From positions 726,818 to 790,817 of the forward strand of contig JAUIES010000002.1 of assembly GCA_030429705.1 (NCBI GenBank): a stretch of 64,000 nt of DNA. The letters run 5' to 3'. This document shows, piece by piece, positions 26,745 to 36,485 of this stretch. Position 1 is the stretch's first letter, and each line of letters starts with the position of its first letter. The stretch comes from Phycisphaerae bacterium. Lineage in GTDB: Bacteria > Planctomycetota > Phycisphaerae > Phycisphaerales > UBA1924. The notes below the pieces were generated by a model. That model was given only the letters and a program-made list of their open reading frames with translations, searched no databases and was not told the DNA's origin. The position numbers were made by a program, and so were the translations under genes.

Positions 26745-27364
26745 AAATCGAACTCATTTTTGAAGTATGTGTTCTACCCATTCATCGTATATCTCATACA
26801 AAGTAACTGTCATCTTAAGCATTGTTGAATTTTGGCAATCAAGTGTATTGATCGAAAATATCGCTGCGTATCGACTTACACTTAGTAGGGCATCACAGGG
26901 CGTGAACCTCGCCATGCCAAGCATGAGCCTGTCATGCTACCGCTCCGATGATGATCAGACTCTCCATCAAATGCAAGTACCGTCATACAGCACAATCTGT
27001 GGCATCGCAGCTTCCTGCGCCACACGTTGCTGACGCTGAATCCCACGAAGGTCGCTTTAGCGAGGACATCCTTACTCGCTACGACATCCATGGGCGGCCT
27101 TAAGACTGATTTGTAGCCACTGAGGATCGTTAGTATAAATGAGAAGACGGCTCCAAAATAGCGCGGAATCTGCGCGAGAGCACTTCTTTCCTCGATGAAC
27201 GTTCATATTTTCAACGCTCAATCATTGTGGGCCGATACCTCCACCCGGCGTCTGAGCGCTCGGCCATCGTGGCTGGCGGGGGCGCTGTGTGTTGTATCGC
27301 AGTCACTGTTGCTGGCGGCCGCTGCAAAAGCCCGGCAGGCAACACCATCAAACAAGGAGCCGTT
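26745..27364. other. AT-rich intergenic stretch, no gene recognised
   Basis: About 620 bp between the nuclease and the fibronectin-like gene. It is clearly richer in A+T than the flanks up to about 27130. Around 27029-27103 a short plus-strand frame ends RYDIHGRP at a TAA; it looks like a leftover gene fragment but is too short to identify. A longer open frame feeds into the next gene from 27227 but lacks coding character; the likely real start of that gene is at 27365. Confidence 0.5.
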
Positions 27365-28012
27365 ATGGCCAGTGTTCTTCCGAACTCACGCGAACAAACC
27401 ATCTCATGGTTCACCGAACGCATCGACGAATGGGCCGCCAAAGCCTCGGCCATCGGCCTCACCGCAGCCCAGGTCACGGAACTTGCCACCCGCCTCGCCG
27501 CCGCCGAAGCCTCGTTCGATACCGCGGTCGCCAGCCGCATCGCCTCCAAAAACGCAACCGTCAACTTCTACAACGACACCGACGATCTCAAAAGCTACGG
27601 GGCCGACCTGATCAAGGTCATCAAAGCGTTCGCCGAGTCGTCCGACGACCCGAGCGTGTACGCGACGGCCTCGGTCCCGCCGCCGGCCCCCCCGACCCCG
27701 GCCGGCGCCCCGCCGCAACCGACCGAACTGACCGCGACGCTCATGCCCGGCGGCTCGCTCCGCCTCGGCTGGAAGGGCACGGTGAGCCAGTCGGCCTACT
27801 TCAGCATCTTCCGCAAGGCCGAGGGCGAAACCTCGTTCACCATGCTCGACTCGACCGACGAGAAGTTCTTTGAAGACTCCTCGATCCCCGCCGGGGCGAA
27901 CACGGTCGTCTATTACATCCAGGCTCGCCGCGATGAGTTCCGCGTCGACTCAAACTGGTTCCAGGTGTCGTTCGGCGCGACCGGTGCGACGAGCATCGCG
28001 CTGGCCGCCTGA
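27365..28012 (+). CDS. Helical plus fibronectin-type-III-like protein, unknown function
   Basis: 215 residues from ATG 27365 with a strong AAGGAGCC site; the longer frame upstream is rejected. No signal peptide. Residues about 1-90 are mostly helical (ISWFTERIDEWAAKASAIGL). A Pro-rich linker of about 20 residues follows (PPPAPPTPAGAPPQP). The C-terminal ~95 residues look like a fibronectin-III or Ig-like beta-sandwich (LRLGWKGTVSQSAYFSIFRK, then VVYYIQARRDE). Role unknown; it is GC-rich like the native genes. Followed by a strong terminator. Confidence 0.7.
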   Translation: MASVLPNSREQTISWFTERIDEWAAKASAIGLTAAQVTELATRLAAAEASFDTAVASRIASKNATVNFYNDTDDLKSYGADLIKVIKAFAESSDDPSVYATASVPPPAPPTPAGAPPQPTELTATLMPGGSLRLGWKGTVSQSAYFSIFRKAEGETSFTMLDSTDEKFFEDSSIPAGANTVVYYIQARRDEFRVDSNWFQVSFGATGATSIALAA

Positions 28013-28042
28013 GTCTGTCATAACACAAAGCACGGTGGCCAT

Positions 28043-28085
28043 GAGGGCGGTGTCAGGAGGTGACGCCGCCCTCGGGCTTTTTGTT
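28043..28085 (+). terminator. Rho-independent terminator
   Basis: A long hairpin, GAGGGCGGTGTCA / TGACGCCGCCCTC (12 of 13 pairs, 5-nt loop), is followed by GGGCTTTTT. It lies 30 bp after the fibronectin-like gene. Confidence 0.9.
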
Positions 28086-28200
28086 GTTGAACAACCAGAC
28101 ACCGCCTCAAATCGATCGCCTGGGCGCCCAGCCCCGCCCGCCGACCGACTAAACTCACACGCCGGGCCTGAAGCCCGCGCGATTGGTCGAGGAGGTCGAT

Positions 28201-30840
28201 TTGTCCATTTCTGCATTTGCCCGCATCGTGGGCCGCGACCGCCGACCCAAGCCCGCTTTCGACTTCTCACGCTGCAATCTGCTCAGCGACCTTCCATTTA
28301 CGCACCTCAATGTGCCAAACCCCGAGCAGCGGGCCGCGTGGCTCAGCCAACTTGACGAGATGGGTGTGCGGCTGTTCCCACCCCCCTTCGGCCATGCGGT
28401 CGCCATCCTCAGCGATATCGACGATGCCGACCGGACGCGGACCGACGCCTATCACACGCAACTCGTCACCGAGCACGGGCTCGACTTTGGCGACTCGATG
28501 TGGCTGTACGGACGGACCTATGCACTCGAAGAATCGAATCCGGCTCGGACGCAGCCGCTGCACACGATCCCAGGACTCGGCATCATCCATCCGAGCGGTG
28601 ACCCTGATGCCTGGACCAAATCCGACCTGAGCGTCATCCGCTCGTACCGCGAGATGATCGCCGGGTGTCTGCGCGGCCAGTACGATCATTTCCACGCGTT
28701 CCTGCCCGCGGGCTCGCGGATCGCCTGGCTCAGGAATCCGACCGTCTGCGGGGCTGACGCGGTGTTCACACCCGGCGCACTCGAACACGAAGGGCTCGGC
28801 ACGACGGCCGAGATGCGCGTCGCCGGCCTGGGTGTGGTTGGCACCCTGGCTGCGACCCGAGCCGTCCGCTGTGCGTCGGTCACGGGGCGCGACCCTTCGA
28901 CTTTTGATACGACCCCCCCGAGGCATGTGATGGACTTTGCCCCTGGTAGCGACGACGGGGCACAACCCACATTTGGCGATGAGAGCGAACAAAGTGTCTG
29001 GTTGACACCCGCGCGAAGCATCGGTGCGACCAACACGCTCAATCATCTCTGGCTGACCGACGAGATTCGCATTGTGTGCGAAACGCCCGAAGCGGCGGCT
29101 CAGGTCCGAGCGCTCGCGGTCGCCAATGTCAATCGATCGATGGTGCTCGACACGCTACGCGAACTGCGCCAGACCTGGAACATCGAAACGAGCCTGATCA
29201 CCGAGCACTCGGGGTATTGTTTCTTCAACGAGAGATCACTCGAATACCACACGAGACTGGCTGGCGAACAATGGGCCAAAGCGTGCACCGACAAACCAGA
29301 CACCGTTGCAGCCACACGGATCGGCAACGCTGAAGGACCAGACCACTTCGTGGCGATCGCTGATGATCCTGGCTCGTTTGCCTGCTTCTTGCCCGAACTG
29401 ACGAACGAAATTGGTTTCCGGTTCGTCAATGCGGGGGGGCTGACGGGCTCGCCCGATTACAGCTATGATGCGTCTGATATCGTTGCTCCTTCTCGCACAC
29501 GCAGCGACGCAGGTCTCTATATCTGCCGGCGCACCATGCCAAATCTGCCCGATGATGTTGATCATCAGGATCGTGTCCTCAAACCGAACCGCGCCCCGAG
29601 TTTTGGGCACCGTCTCCGCCGCTTGTACGAACTCATGGCAGACCACGAGCGACGCATCTGGCCGATCTACACGCACCTCGGTAGCGTTCAGCCAATGACC
29701 GAGTTACCCGAGCCCTATCTCGATCAGGATCCAATCCGCGAACTACAGGATCGTGTCTATGGCATCACTGGCACCCACAATCCTTCGAGCCGGTGCTGGT
29801 TCACGCGTGGCACGGGGCTTTGTGAACATGCGCTCCTCATGCAACGCATCGCCTCGCACATCGATCAACCCGATGCAGACTCGATCATCATCCGCAAATG
29901 GCACGATGATGTACTCGGTACAGACCTGCCGGTCAGCATCAACCAGACTTATGGCCTGACCTTTCTCGTCGATAACTTGTCGAAGGCTCAGGTCATGCTT
30001 GAAGACAAGACAGTCCTGGAACTTGCGCGATTTGATCATCCGGACGGGCGATGGGTCACGCTGATGCCGTCGATCATTCGTGAAGTTGTGTTCAATCGTG
30101 TGAACCCATTCGAGCGAGCAGACTCGCAAGCGAGCACGACAAGTGTTCGAGTGATTGCGCCTGACGATCTTGCGTTTCTTCGTTTGGAAAGCGAAGACGA
30201 TGCCATCGGAACAGCGGCATTCAAAGTCTCTTGGATCAACCCGGCCGGCATGCAAGGGTTTACTTATCATGCTGAGGCTCATGGGGAAGGCGACGGTCTC
30301 GCATGGCTCGTCGAAACGAACGACCGCGGGCGATTCGCCTGGGGCGATGCAGCGATTGTCGATTCGCTCGACGACCTGACCGCGTGGCGGCATGAGGTGA
30401 TGCCAGCGAGCGGCCAGATCACAGTGCCCTTCTGGGATATGGTGTGGTCGGCGGATGCGAGCCCCGGAGGACCGCTCCCAAACCGAGCCGTCAAACGCAT
30501 GAGCATGCTGGTGCGAGGCCGCGTGAGCGTGATGCAGGCGTCATTCATCCGGCCCAGTGCTGCCCAGTCTGATGTGCCAGCGAATGGAACAGTTGTGGCT
30601 GGCCGGGTCCCGAATCCGCGCTGGACCGTCTGGTTGCAGGATGAAGCCGAGAAGGAGCCGCGATCGACATCGCCCGACCCGATCGGGTGGTTTGCATTCA
30701 GCGGGGTCGATCATTCACGCTGCAGAGTCTGGGCGGAAACTGACACTGGTGAACGGATCGCTCCGCTGGGCGGTGAAGCGGTTGAGTCGGCCTGGAATCA
30801 AACGGCTCTGACCTTCCATTCACTCAATCAGTTGGGCTGA
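28201..30840 (+). CDS. Large uncharacterised protein, linked to a sulfotransferase
   Basis: About 879 residues. The preferred start is TTG 28201, which has AGGAGG 4-5 bases upstream; another in-frame TTG at 28183 is less well placed. No signal peptide. The N-terminal ~180 residues include AVAILSDIDDADRTRTDAY, GLDFGDSMWLYG and YREMIAGCLRGQYDHFHAFL, which faintly recall polysaccharide-deacetylase-like barrels with conserved acidic and His residues. The middle has CRRTMPNLPDDVDHQDRVL and an aromatic, His-rich segment (WFTRGTGLCEHALLMQRIAS). The end is beta-rich. No family is recognised with confidence. It precedes a sulfotransferase by 62 bp on the same strand, suggesting a role in modifying a carbohydrate, but this is inference. 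Confidence 0.75.
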   Translation: MSISAFARIVGRDRRPKPAFDFSRCNLLSDLPFTHLNVPNPEQRAAWLSQLDEMGVRLFPPPFGHAVAILSDIDDADRTRTDAYHTQLVTEHGLDFGDSMWLYGRTYALEESNPARTQPLHTIPGLGIIHPSGDPDAWTKSDLSVIRSYREMIAGCLRGQYDHFHAFLPAGSRIAWLRNPTVCGADAVFTPGALEHEGLGTTAEMRVAGLGVVGTLAATRAVRCASVTGRDPSTFDTTPPRHVMDFAPGSDDGAQPTFGDESEQSVWLTPARSIGATNTLNHLWLTDEIRIVCETPEAAAQVRALAVANVNRSMVLDTLRELRQTWNIETSLITEHSGYCFFNERSLEYHTRLAGEQWAKACTDKPDTVAATRIGNAEGPDHFVAIADDPGSFACFLPELTNEIGFRFVNAGGLTGSPDYSYDASDIVAPSRTRSDAGLYICRRTMPNLPDDVDHQDRVLKPNRAPSFGHRLRRLYELMADHERRIWPIYTHLGSVQPMTELPEPYLDQDPIRELQDRVYGITGTHNPSSRCWFTRGTGLCEHALLMQRIASHIDQPDADSIIIRKWHDDVLGTDLPVSINQTYGLTFLVDNLSKAQVMLEDKTVLELARFDHPDGRWVTLMPSIIREVVFNRVNPFERADSQASTTSVRVIAPDDLAFLRLESEDDAIGTAAFKVSWINPAGMQGFTYHAEAHGEGDGLAWLVETNDRGRFAWGDAAIVDSLDDLTAWRHEVMPASGQITVPFWDMVWSADASPGGPLPNRAVKRMSMLVRGRVSVMQASFIRPSAAQSDVPANGTVVAGRVPNPRWTVWLQDEAEKEPRSTSPDPIGWFAFSGVDHSRCRVWAETDTGERIAPLGGEAVESAWNQTALTFHSLNQLG

Positions 30841-30902
30841 ACCGCGCCCGGCTAGACTTGTTTGGAACAACCGTCCGGGCACGACTCGTCATCGGAGAGA
30901 CC

Positions 30903-31781
30903 ATGGGCATCTTGAGCAAACTGACAGGGCGCAACGAACAAGTGGAAGCCAAACCAATATCCAAAACGGGAAAAGCGACGCGTCCCAACTTTGTCATCTG
31001 CGGCGCCCCGCGAAGCGGCACCTCTTCACTGCGGTACTACATGCGCGAACACCCCGATCTCGAATTCATCGGCGGCAAGGACTTTGAACCGATCGGCGGG
31101 GAAGAGGTCGGGCTGCCATTTAACAGCCCGTTCGTTGCCCACACCCATCGAGCAGCAACGCTCGATGCCTATGACAAGGTCTGCACGCGCGCTGCAGGCA
31201 AGTATGACTACATTGGTCTGTCGGTGCGATACGCGTTGTACTACCCGCATCTCATGCACAATCTCAAGGACCATCTGCCGGGCGCGAAATTGCTGTTTAT
31301 CTTACGGAATCCGATCGATCGCGCGCGGTCGTCTTACACATACCTGGCGCCTGAGAAACGGAAGAAGACTTTCGACGAGCTCATTCGACTCGAACAGGCC
31401 GATGCCCAAGAGCAGGCGAAGTTTGTGAATCGCGGCCAATGGAAGAATCTGTTCAAACCAGGCGGGGAAACCAATGCCGTCATTGACCGCGGTATCTACG
31501 CCCCCTGCATGAAACGGATCTTTGACATCTTCCCCCGCGAGCAGATCCACATCATCAAGTTTGAAGATTTCAAAGCCGATCCCAACGCCGAGTTGAACCG
31601 CGTTTGCGAGTGGCTTGATCTCAAGCCACACACATTCGAGCGAGTCTCCGAGGTCAAAGGCAAAAGTGTCGAGACCGATGTCATCTCGCCTGAAACCCGT
31701 CAGTATCTCAGCGAGTATTACGCTGAATTCAATCAGCAACTCTGGGACCTGCTCGGCTGGGAAGGCGAGCCTTGGAGTTAG
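30903..31781 (+). CDS. Sulfotransferase
   Basis: 292 residues from ATG 30903 (GGAGAG upstream; an earlier in-frame start is not supported). The PAPS 5'-phosphosulfate loop FVICGAPRSGTSSL (about 30-43) and the 3'-phosphate motif LFILRNPIDRARSSYTY are diagnostic. It transfers sulfate from PAPS to an acceptor, most often a carbohydrate in heparan-type relatives such as this one. No signal peptide; acts in the cytoplasm or at the membrane. Probably cotranscribed with the large protein upstream. Converges with lpxB. Confidence 0.92.
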   Translation: MGILSKLTGRNEQVEAKPISKTGKATRPNFVICGAPRSGTSSLRYYMREHPDLEFIGGKDFEPIGGEEVGLPFNSPFVAHTHRAATLDAYDKVCTRAAGKYDYIGLSVRYALYYPHLMHNLKDHLPGAKLLFILRNPIDRARSSYTYLAPEKRKKTFDELIRLEQADAQEQAKFVNRGQWKNLFKPGGETNAVIDRGIYAPCMKRIFDIFPREQIHIIKFEDFKADPNAELNRVCEWLDLKPHTFERVSEVKGKSVETDVISPETRQYLSEYYAEFNQQLWDLLGWEGEPWS

Positions 31782-31809
31782 AACCGGTCGGATTCGTCAA
31801 CAAGGCCGA

Positions 31810-32994
31810 CTAAGTCGAACTGGGTACCGGGACGGGGGTGAACGGTTCTTTCTGCGTCAGTCCGGCGATGCTCTCGATCACATCGGCTGCACCTTCAGCG
31901 GCGTTCTTGCCCTCGAAGAGCTTGGCGATCTGCCTCAAGGCCTCGCGTTGTTTCTCCGCGAGTTCGGGGCGTTCGAGCAGACCGACCGCTTCATCGACGA
32001 TGCGGTCCGCCCCCCCGAAGTGCGGAATGAGTTCCGGGACGATCTGTTGACCTGCGATGAGATTCGGCAGGCTGAAGAACTTGGTCTTGACCAACCAACG
32101 CCCCAGCAGGTTGTACATCAAGCGACTGAGTTTGTACACGATCACCATCGGCTTGGCTTGACGAGCGATCTGCAACGTGACCGTACCCGACACAACCAGA
32201 CACAGATCGGCCCAGCGAATGGCAGCATCCGTCTGCTTGCTGACAAACCGGAGCGATTCCGGCCAGGGTTCACCGGCAAGTTCGCGAATGGTCGATTCGA
32301 GATCAGGCCTGGTTGCCGCGACGACACCGGCGATGTGTGGGTGCTCCGCTGCAAGCCGGCGATACGCCGCCATAAGGAGCGGGAAATTCTTCCTGATCTC
32401 AGCCGGGCGCGATCCCGGCAGAAGAGCAATCTGCGGCGACCCGTTCGGCCAATCGGCAATCTGTTCATCGAGCACACTGAGGTCGAGAGGCTGATCGAAG
32501 AGCGGATGACCGACGAACCGTGACCGCACATTGTGCTCGCGAAACCAATCTTCCTCGAACGGCAGAACACAACAGACGAAATTGCTCAGCCGGCGCAATT
32601 TCTTTACGCGCCAACTCGCCCATGCCCAGACCTGCGGCGCGACCAGGTGCACGACCTTGGCTCCTCGTTCACGGGCCATTTTGCAGATCGGGAAGTTCGC
32701 TGCTGGTGAATCGACTGGCACATGCACCGTAATGGGGTGTTCATCAAGCCACGCGGCGATGCGGGCGTTGATCTTCTTGTGCTCGCGAATTTTGTCAATG
32801 CCGGGCACGCCCATGACCGCATCACGACCGGTTTCTTCGACGATTGTTGCGCCGGCGGCTCCCATATTCGGGCCGCCCCACGCATACATCGCCAGATCAG
32901 GATGACGACGACGCAACTCGGCGATAACCGCTGCAGCATGGTCGTCGCCTGAGGGCTCGAATCCGGTCAACAGAATCGCAGGTGATTCGCTCAC
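31810..32994 (-). CDS. lpxB: Lipid-A-disaccharide synthase
   Basis: 394 residues from GTG 32994. GT-B fold with LpxB segments: ILLTGFEPSGDDHAAAVIAE, VHLVAPQVWAWASWRVKKLR, CCVLPFEEDWF, FVGHPLFDQ, IALLPGSRPAEIRKN, CLVVSGTVTLQIA and the membrane-binding NLIAGQQIVPELI. It condenses UDP-2,3-diacylglucosamine with lipid X on the inner membrane face, giving the substrate for LpxK. It stands alone on the minus strand between a sulfotransferase and galE. Confidence 0.95.
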   Translation of the reverse strand: MSESPAILLTGFEPSGDDHAAAVIAELRRRHPDLAMYAWGGPNMGAAGATIVEETGRDAVMGVPGIDKIREHKKINARIAAWLDEHPITVHVPVDSPAANFPICKMARERGAKVVHLVAPQVWAWASWRVKKLRRLSNFVCCVLPFEEDWFREHNVRSRFVGHPLFDQPLDLSVLDEQIADWPNGSPQIALLPGSRPAEIRKNFPLLMAAYRRLAAEHPHIAGVVAATRPDLESTIRELAGEPWPESLRFVSKQTDAAIRWADLCLVVSGTVTLQIARQAKPMVIVYKLSRLMYNLLGRWLVKTKFFSLPNLIAGQQIVPELIPHFGGADRIVDEAVGLLERPELAEKQREALRQIAKLFEGKNAAEGAADVIESIAGLTQKEPFTPVPVPSST

Positions 32995-33123
32995 GCGGCA
33001 TCGAAGACGCTCAAACGCACCAAGTCAATCTCATCGCACCCGCAGAGTGCCGACATTGACCTATCGTCCTGAACCTGAACCGGACTTGACGACCACCTGA
33101 TCCGGAGATTTGGAGGCCCCTCG

Positions 33124-34173
33124 ATGAACATTCTGATCACCGGTGGCGCAGGCTACATCGGCTCGCATGCGGTTCAACGACTCCTCCGAGAAGGGCACAC
33201 AGCAATCGTTGTCGACGACCTTTCACGCGGCCACCGTGAGGCTGTCAATCAGCTCGACGCGCACGCTGACGGTCGGCTCTACTTCTATGAATCCTCGGTC
33301 GGCGATGGGACGCGCATGGAGCGGCTCATGCTCGACCATGACATCGATACGGTCATGCACTTCGCCGCCCTGGCCTATGTCGGTGAGAGTGTCGAGCAGC
33401 CGTTGCGCTATTACCACAACAATGTTTCGTGTGGCATCGAGTTGCTTGCTGCCTGCGACCGCGCGGCTGTAAGCCGATTTGTATTCAGTTCAAGTTGCGC
33501 GACCTACGGCGAACCGGGCGACGAACACATACCGCTGACCGAAGAGTGCCCCCAGTCACCGGTCAGTCCGTACGGCCAGACGAAACTGGACTTCGAACGC
33601 ATCCTCGCAGCATGGTCGACATCTCGTCAGATCGCGAATGAACCGGTAGCTGTTGCCATGCTTCGATACTTCAATGTCGCAGGTGCCGATCGTTCAGGAA
33701 CACTCGGCGAGGACCATGCGCCTGAGACGCATCTCATCCCTGTCGCGATTGAAGCCGCTCTTGGCAAGCGAGACGGCATGGCGGTCTTCGGCACCGATTA
33801 CCCCACCCCAGATGGCACCTGCATTCGCGACTATGTGCATGTCGAGGATCTCGTGGATGCCCATGTTCGTGCGATGGATCGCATGCAACTGGGAACACCA
33901 CGAGCCTACAACATCGGTATGGGACGCGGATTCTCTGTCCGAGAGGTCTTGGCAGCAGTCAAGCGTGTGACGAATGTTTCGTTTCCAGTCCGCGAGGAAC
34001 CACGCCGAGCGGGCGACCCTGCTCGGCTGTTCGCGTGTGCCGATCGAGCACGCAACGAACTTGAGTGGAACACCACAGTCAACGATCTTGAAACCGTGGT
34101 TGAATCGGTCTGGCATTGGATGCAGCAGCATCCAGATGGTTATGCATCTGTGGCAGCATCCACAAAATCCTAG
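33124..34173 (+). CDS. galE: UDP-glucose 4-epimerase
   Basis: 349 residues with GGAGG upstream. The NAD-binding motif ITGGAGYIGSHAVQ opens the protein; the SDR catalytic Ser-Tyr-Lys set is in FVFSSSCATYGEPGD and SPYGQTKLDFER; AMLRYFNVAGAD and GTCIRDYVHVEDLVDAH follow. It interconverts UDP-glucose and UDP-galactose for surface glycans. It is divergent from lpxB, and its stop overlaps the convergent next gene by 4 bp. Confidence 0.95.
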   Translation: MNILITGGAGYIGSHAVQRLLREGHTAIVVDDLSRGHREAVNQLDAHADGRLYFYESSVGDGTRMERLMLDHDIDTVMHFAALAYVGESVEQPLRYYHNNVSCGIELLAACDRAAVSRFVFSSSCATYGEPGDEHIPLTEECPQSPVSPYGQTKLDFERILAAWSTSRQIANEPVAVAMLRYFNVAGADRSGTLGEDHAPETHLIPVAIEAALGKRDGMAVFGTDYPTPDGTCIRDYVHVEDLVDAHVRAMDRMQLGTPRAYNIGMGRGFSVREVLAAVKRVTNVSFPVREEPRRAGDPARLFACADRARNELEWNTTVNDLETVVESVWHWMQQHPDGYASVAASTKS

Positions 34174-35090
34174 TGCGTGCCGATGACCCGGACGACGAGC
34201 GATCTCGTCCGCCCTGCTGCAACGCGAAGACCGGTCAAAGTGCTTTGTGTTCGCACGCGAGCCAGCGAATGCGTTGCCTGTTCACTTGCAAGCAAGACAG
34301 CATCACTCGAAAGCTCGACGAGTCGCACGGACACCTCGCCGGTCACGACGCGCATTTCATCGACATCATCTTCCTCAAATGCGTGTCGATTTGCATCAAA
34401 CGCCTGTCGATAGGTTGACGCTGCATTGCGCAGGCTGTCGACTGAATCGTCGATTGCTGCCGAGTTAATCGCGTCACGAACACCATTCAGTTCGCTCTCA
34501 AGCGATTCACGCGCGTCGAGGATGCGCTCGCTTCGTCCCTGCAGTAGCACCGGTATCGTGACGCCAGCGAGCGGGCGGACCGACCGCATTTCATGTTTCT
34601 GAGCAATCGAACTGGGCGCAGACCGCACAACCATGGCGTCATGCCGTGCAGCGAATCGGTCCATGCCTGCTGCGACGGGAATGGTCAGCGCCGGATCAGG
34701 CCCGCCGCGCAAAAGGTCATGCGCGAGCGCTTCGAGATAGGCGGACTCCGACTCGTGCTGACCCTGCTCGAGCAGAATCCTCAGCGTGGACCACAATGGA
34801 GACGAGAAAATCTCGGCGTGTGCTTCTGAAACATCTGTGGTCGGTACATCGCCGTCGAGATCTGCCCCGATTATGCCCGCCGTCCAAAGCGGAATCGACC
34901 AACGCCACTGATCGACCAGCGAAGCATATCGCGGAGCATGTTCGACGAGTTGCTCGGCGCGCGAACGCGCTCGCGGACCGACGGGTGCAGGCGCCATCGT
35001 GACCGCGCGATCGGCAAGCAACAAGGCGACCATCGCTGGCGCCTCGCGGGTGGTCATGTGATAGGGGCTGACGACGAGGTCAAGACTCAT
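34170..35090 (-). CDS. Uncharacterised alpha-helical protein paired with a hydrolase lipoprotein
   Basis: 306 residues; its ATG overlaps the stop of the hydrolase gene by 4 bp (translational coupling). No signal peptide or membrane span is evident. It is mostly helical and Ala/Glu/Arg rich, with segments such as SERILDARESLESELNGVRD and EMRVVTGEVSVRLVELSS. No family is recognised. The tight coupling suggests it works with the upstream hydrolase. Confidence 0.65.
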   Translation of the reverse strand: MSLDLVVSPYHMTTREAPAMVALLLADRAVTMAPAPVGPRARSRAEQLVEHAPRYASLVDQWRWSIPLWTAGIIGADLDGDVPTTDVSEAHAEIFSSPLWSTLRILLEQGQHESESAYLEALAHDLLRGGPDPALTIPVAAGMDRFAARHDAMVVRSAPSSIAQKHEMRSVRPLAGVTIPVLLQGRSERILDARESLESELNGVRDAINSAAIDDSVDSLRNAASTYRQAFDANRHAFEEDDVDEMRVVTGEVSVRLVELSSDAVLLASEQATHSLARVRTQSTLTGLRVAAGRTRSLVVRVIGTH

Positions 35091-36439
35091 GGCCGCGTCA
35101 CCGACGCTGCATCAGGCTTTGGTTCCGGCTCTGAATCGACCGAATGGTCCGGCTCGACGAGATGTTCATCGAGCCAGCGCATGACACGCACCGTTTGTGC
35201 GTTGAGCGTGATGAAGAGCAACTCATGACCGACCGGGAACACCCATCGTTCTGGTTCTCCCAGGCGGCTCCACAATTGGTCGCCGTATTGTGCAGGCACA
35301 GCCTTGTCTGTCGAACCGTGCAGCATCAAGATCTTCTTATCACGCATCTGCGGCGCAAGGTTGTACGCATCCAGATGAGCGTGTTCGAGATAGGCCTCGT
35401 TGAGTGCAGCCATGAACTCTTCTCGCTCTGCTCGGTCTGGAATATCGTTGCCCCAGTCAAACTGAATCGCCTTCACCCACGATGCGTAGTTGCTTTCTTC
35501 ATTGGTCATAAGAAAGTTTGACCCGCCAGCGATATAGACAATCGCGTCGTACAGATCGGGCGTTCTCGTGGCGATTGTTGTTGCAGCAATCGCCCCCCCG
35601 CTCATGCCGACCAGAACATGTTGCCGCTCAGCGAGCTCCGGACGCAGTGCGTGCACGCGCTGAACACCGGCTTCGATTGCATACGCTGTTTCTGCGGCTC
35701 GATCACCGAGTTCATGAGCGATCGCCTGGGCTGCGATCGACAGGTCTTGACGATCAATCTCGAACTTGGTGTGCTCGGTGAATCGGCTCGGGGGTGCCAA
35801 GAGCCGCAAGACCGACCAGCCATGCTGTTGGCTGATCTCGACGAAACGATCGTTGACCGGTTCTGGCACGCCGAACAACCCCGGCGCAACGACGAGAAGC
35901 CCTCGCGATTCATCGGTCGTCGCGTCGTAATACGCAAACCAACTGCGCTCGATCTTGACAACCGTGAAACCTTGTTTTTCGCGAACCTCTCGTCCCGAGA
36001 CGAACTTGAACATCTCGTTCGGCGTCGAACTGGTCGATCGCGCCGAACGGCCGTCATCGGACCGTTGCAAGATGAAGCAACCCGGCCCTTCGAGCACATA
36101 CTGATACCCTTCTTCTGCACCGGCGATACGAGCAACTGCCTGCGCATCAGCCCGATCGTCCGGATCTCCACGCAAAAAGTGATCAGCGCCCAGCCGAACG
36201 CCAGCCCACGCACTCAGTGGTCCCTCGATCGGGACGATCGCGCCCATCGCTTCGCCGTCGGACCACCTTACGGGCCAGATTGACCCCGACGGAACCGCAT
36301 CGTGCTCACGACTCGATGGCGTTGCATCTGGCTGAACGAATCGTTGCGGACTCGCGGTTTCGATCCGCAAGCAACCGGCGGACGCCACAGCGACGACCAA
36401 TAACAACGACAACCTGACCAGGCGTTGGGACGCATTCAT
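35087..36439 (-). CDS. Alpha/beta-hydrolase lipoprotein
   Basis: 450 residues from ATG 36439. The longer frame that runs on to 37003 is rejected because it overlaps the DUF368 gene and lacks coding character. The signal peptide ends in the lipobox VASAGC (Cys 23), predicting a lipoprotein. The hydrolase fold carries the nucleophile elbow VGMSGGAIAATT, then LMLHGSTDKAVP with the acidic residue and FPVGHELLF with the catalytic His. Substrate unknown; acts at the outer or inner membrane. Coupled to the following gene. Confidence 0.8.
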   Translation of the reverse strand: MNASQRLVRLSLLLVVAVASAGCLRIETASPQRFVQPDATPSSREHDAVPSGSIWPVRWSDGEAMGAIVPIEGPLSAWAGVRLGADHFLRGDPDDRADAQAVARIAGAEEGYQYVLEGPGCFILQRSDDGRSARSTSSTPNEMFKFVSGREVREKQGFTVVKIERSWFAYYDATTDESRGLLVVAPGLFGVPEPVNDRFVEISQQHGWSVLRLLAPPSRFTEHTKFEIDRQDLSIAAQAIAHELGDRAAETAYAIEAGVQRVHALRPELAERQHVLVGMSGGAIAATTIATRTPDLYDAIVYIAGGSNFLMTNEESNYASWVKAIQFDWGNDIPDRAEREEFMAALNEAYLEHAHLDAYNLAPQMRDKKILMLHGSTDKAVPAQYGDQLWSRLGEPERWVFPVGHELLFITLNAQTVRVMRWLDEHLVEPDHSVDSEPEPKPDAASVTRP

Positions 36440-36485
36440 TGCGAAGATCGTATAGTGGCGGCGACACTGAACCGATTCATCTCTC

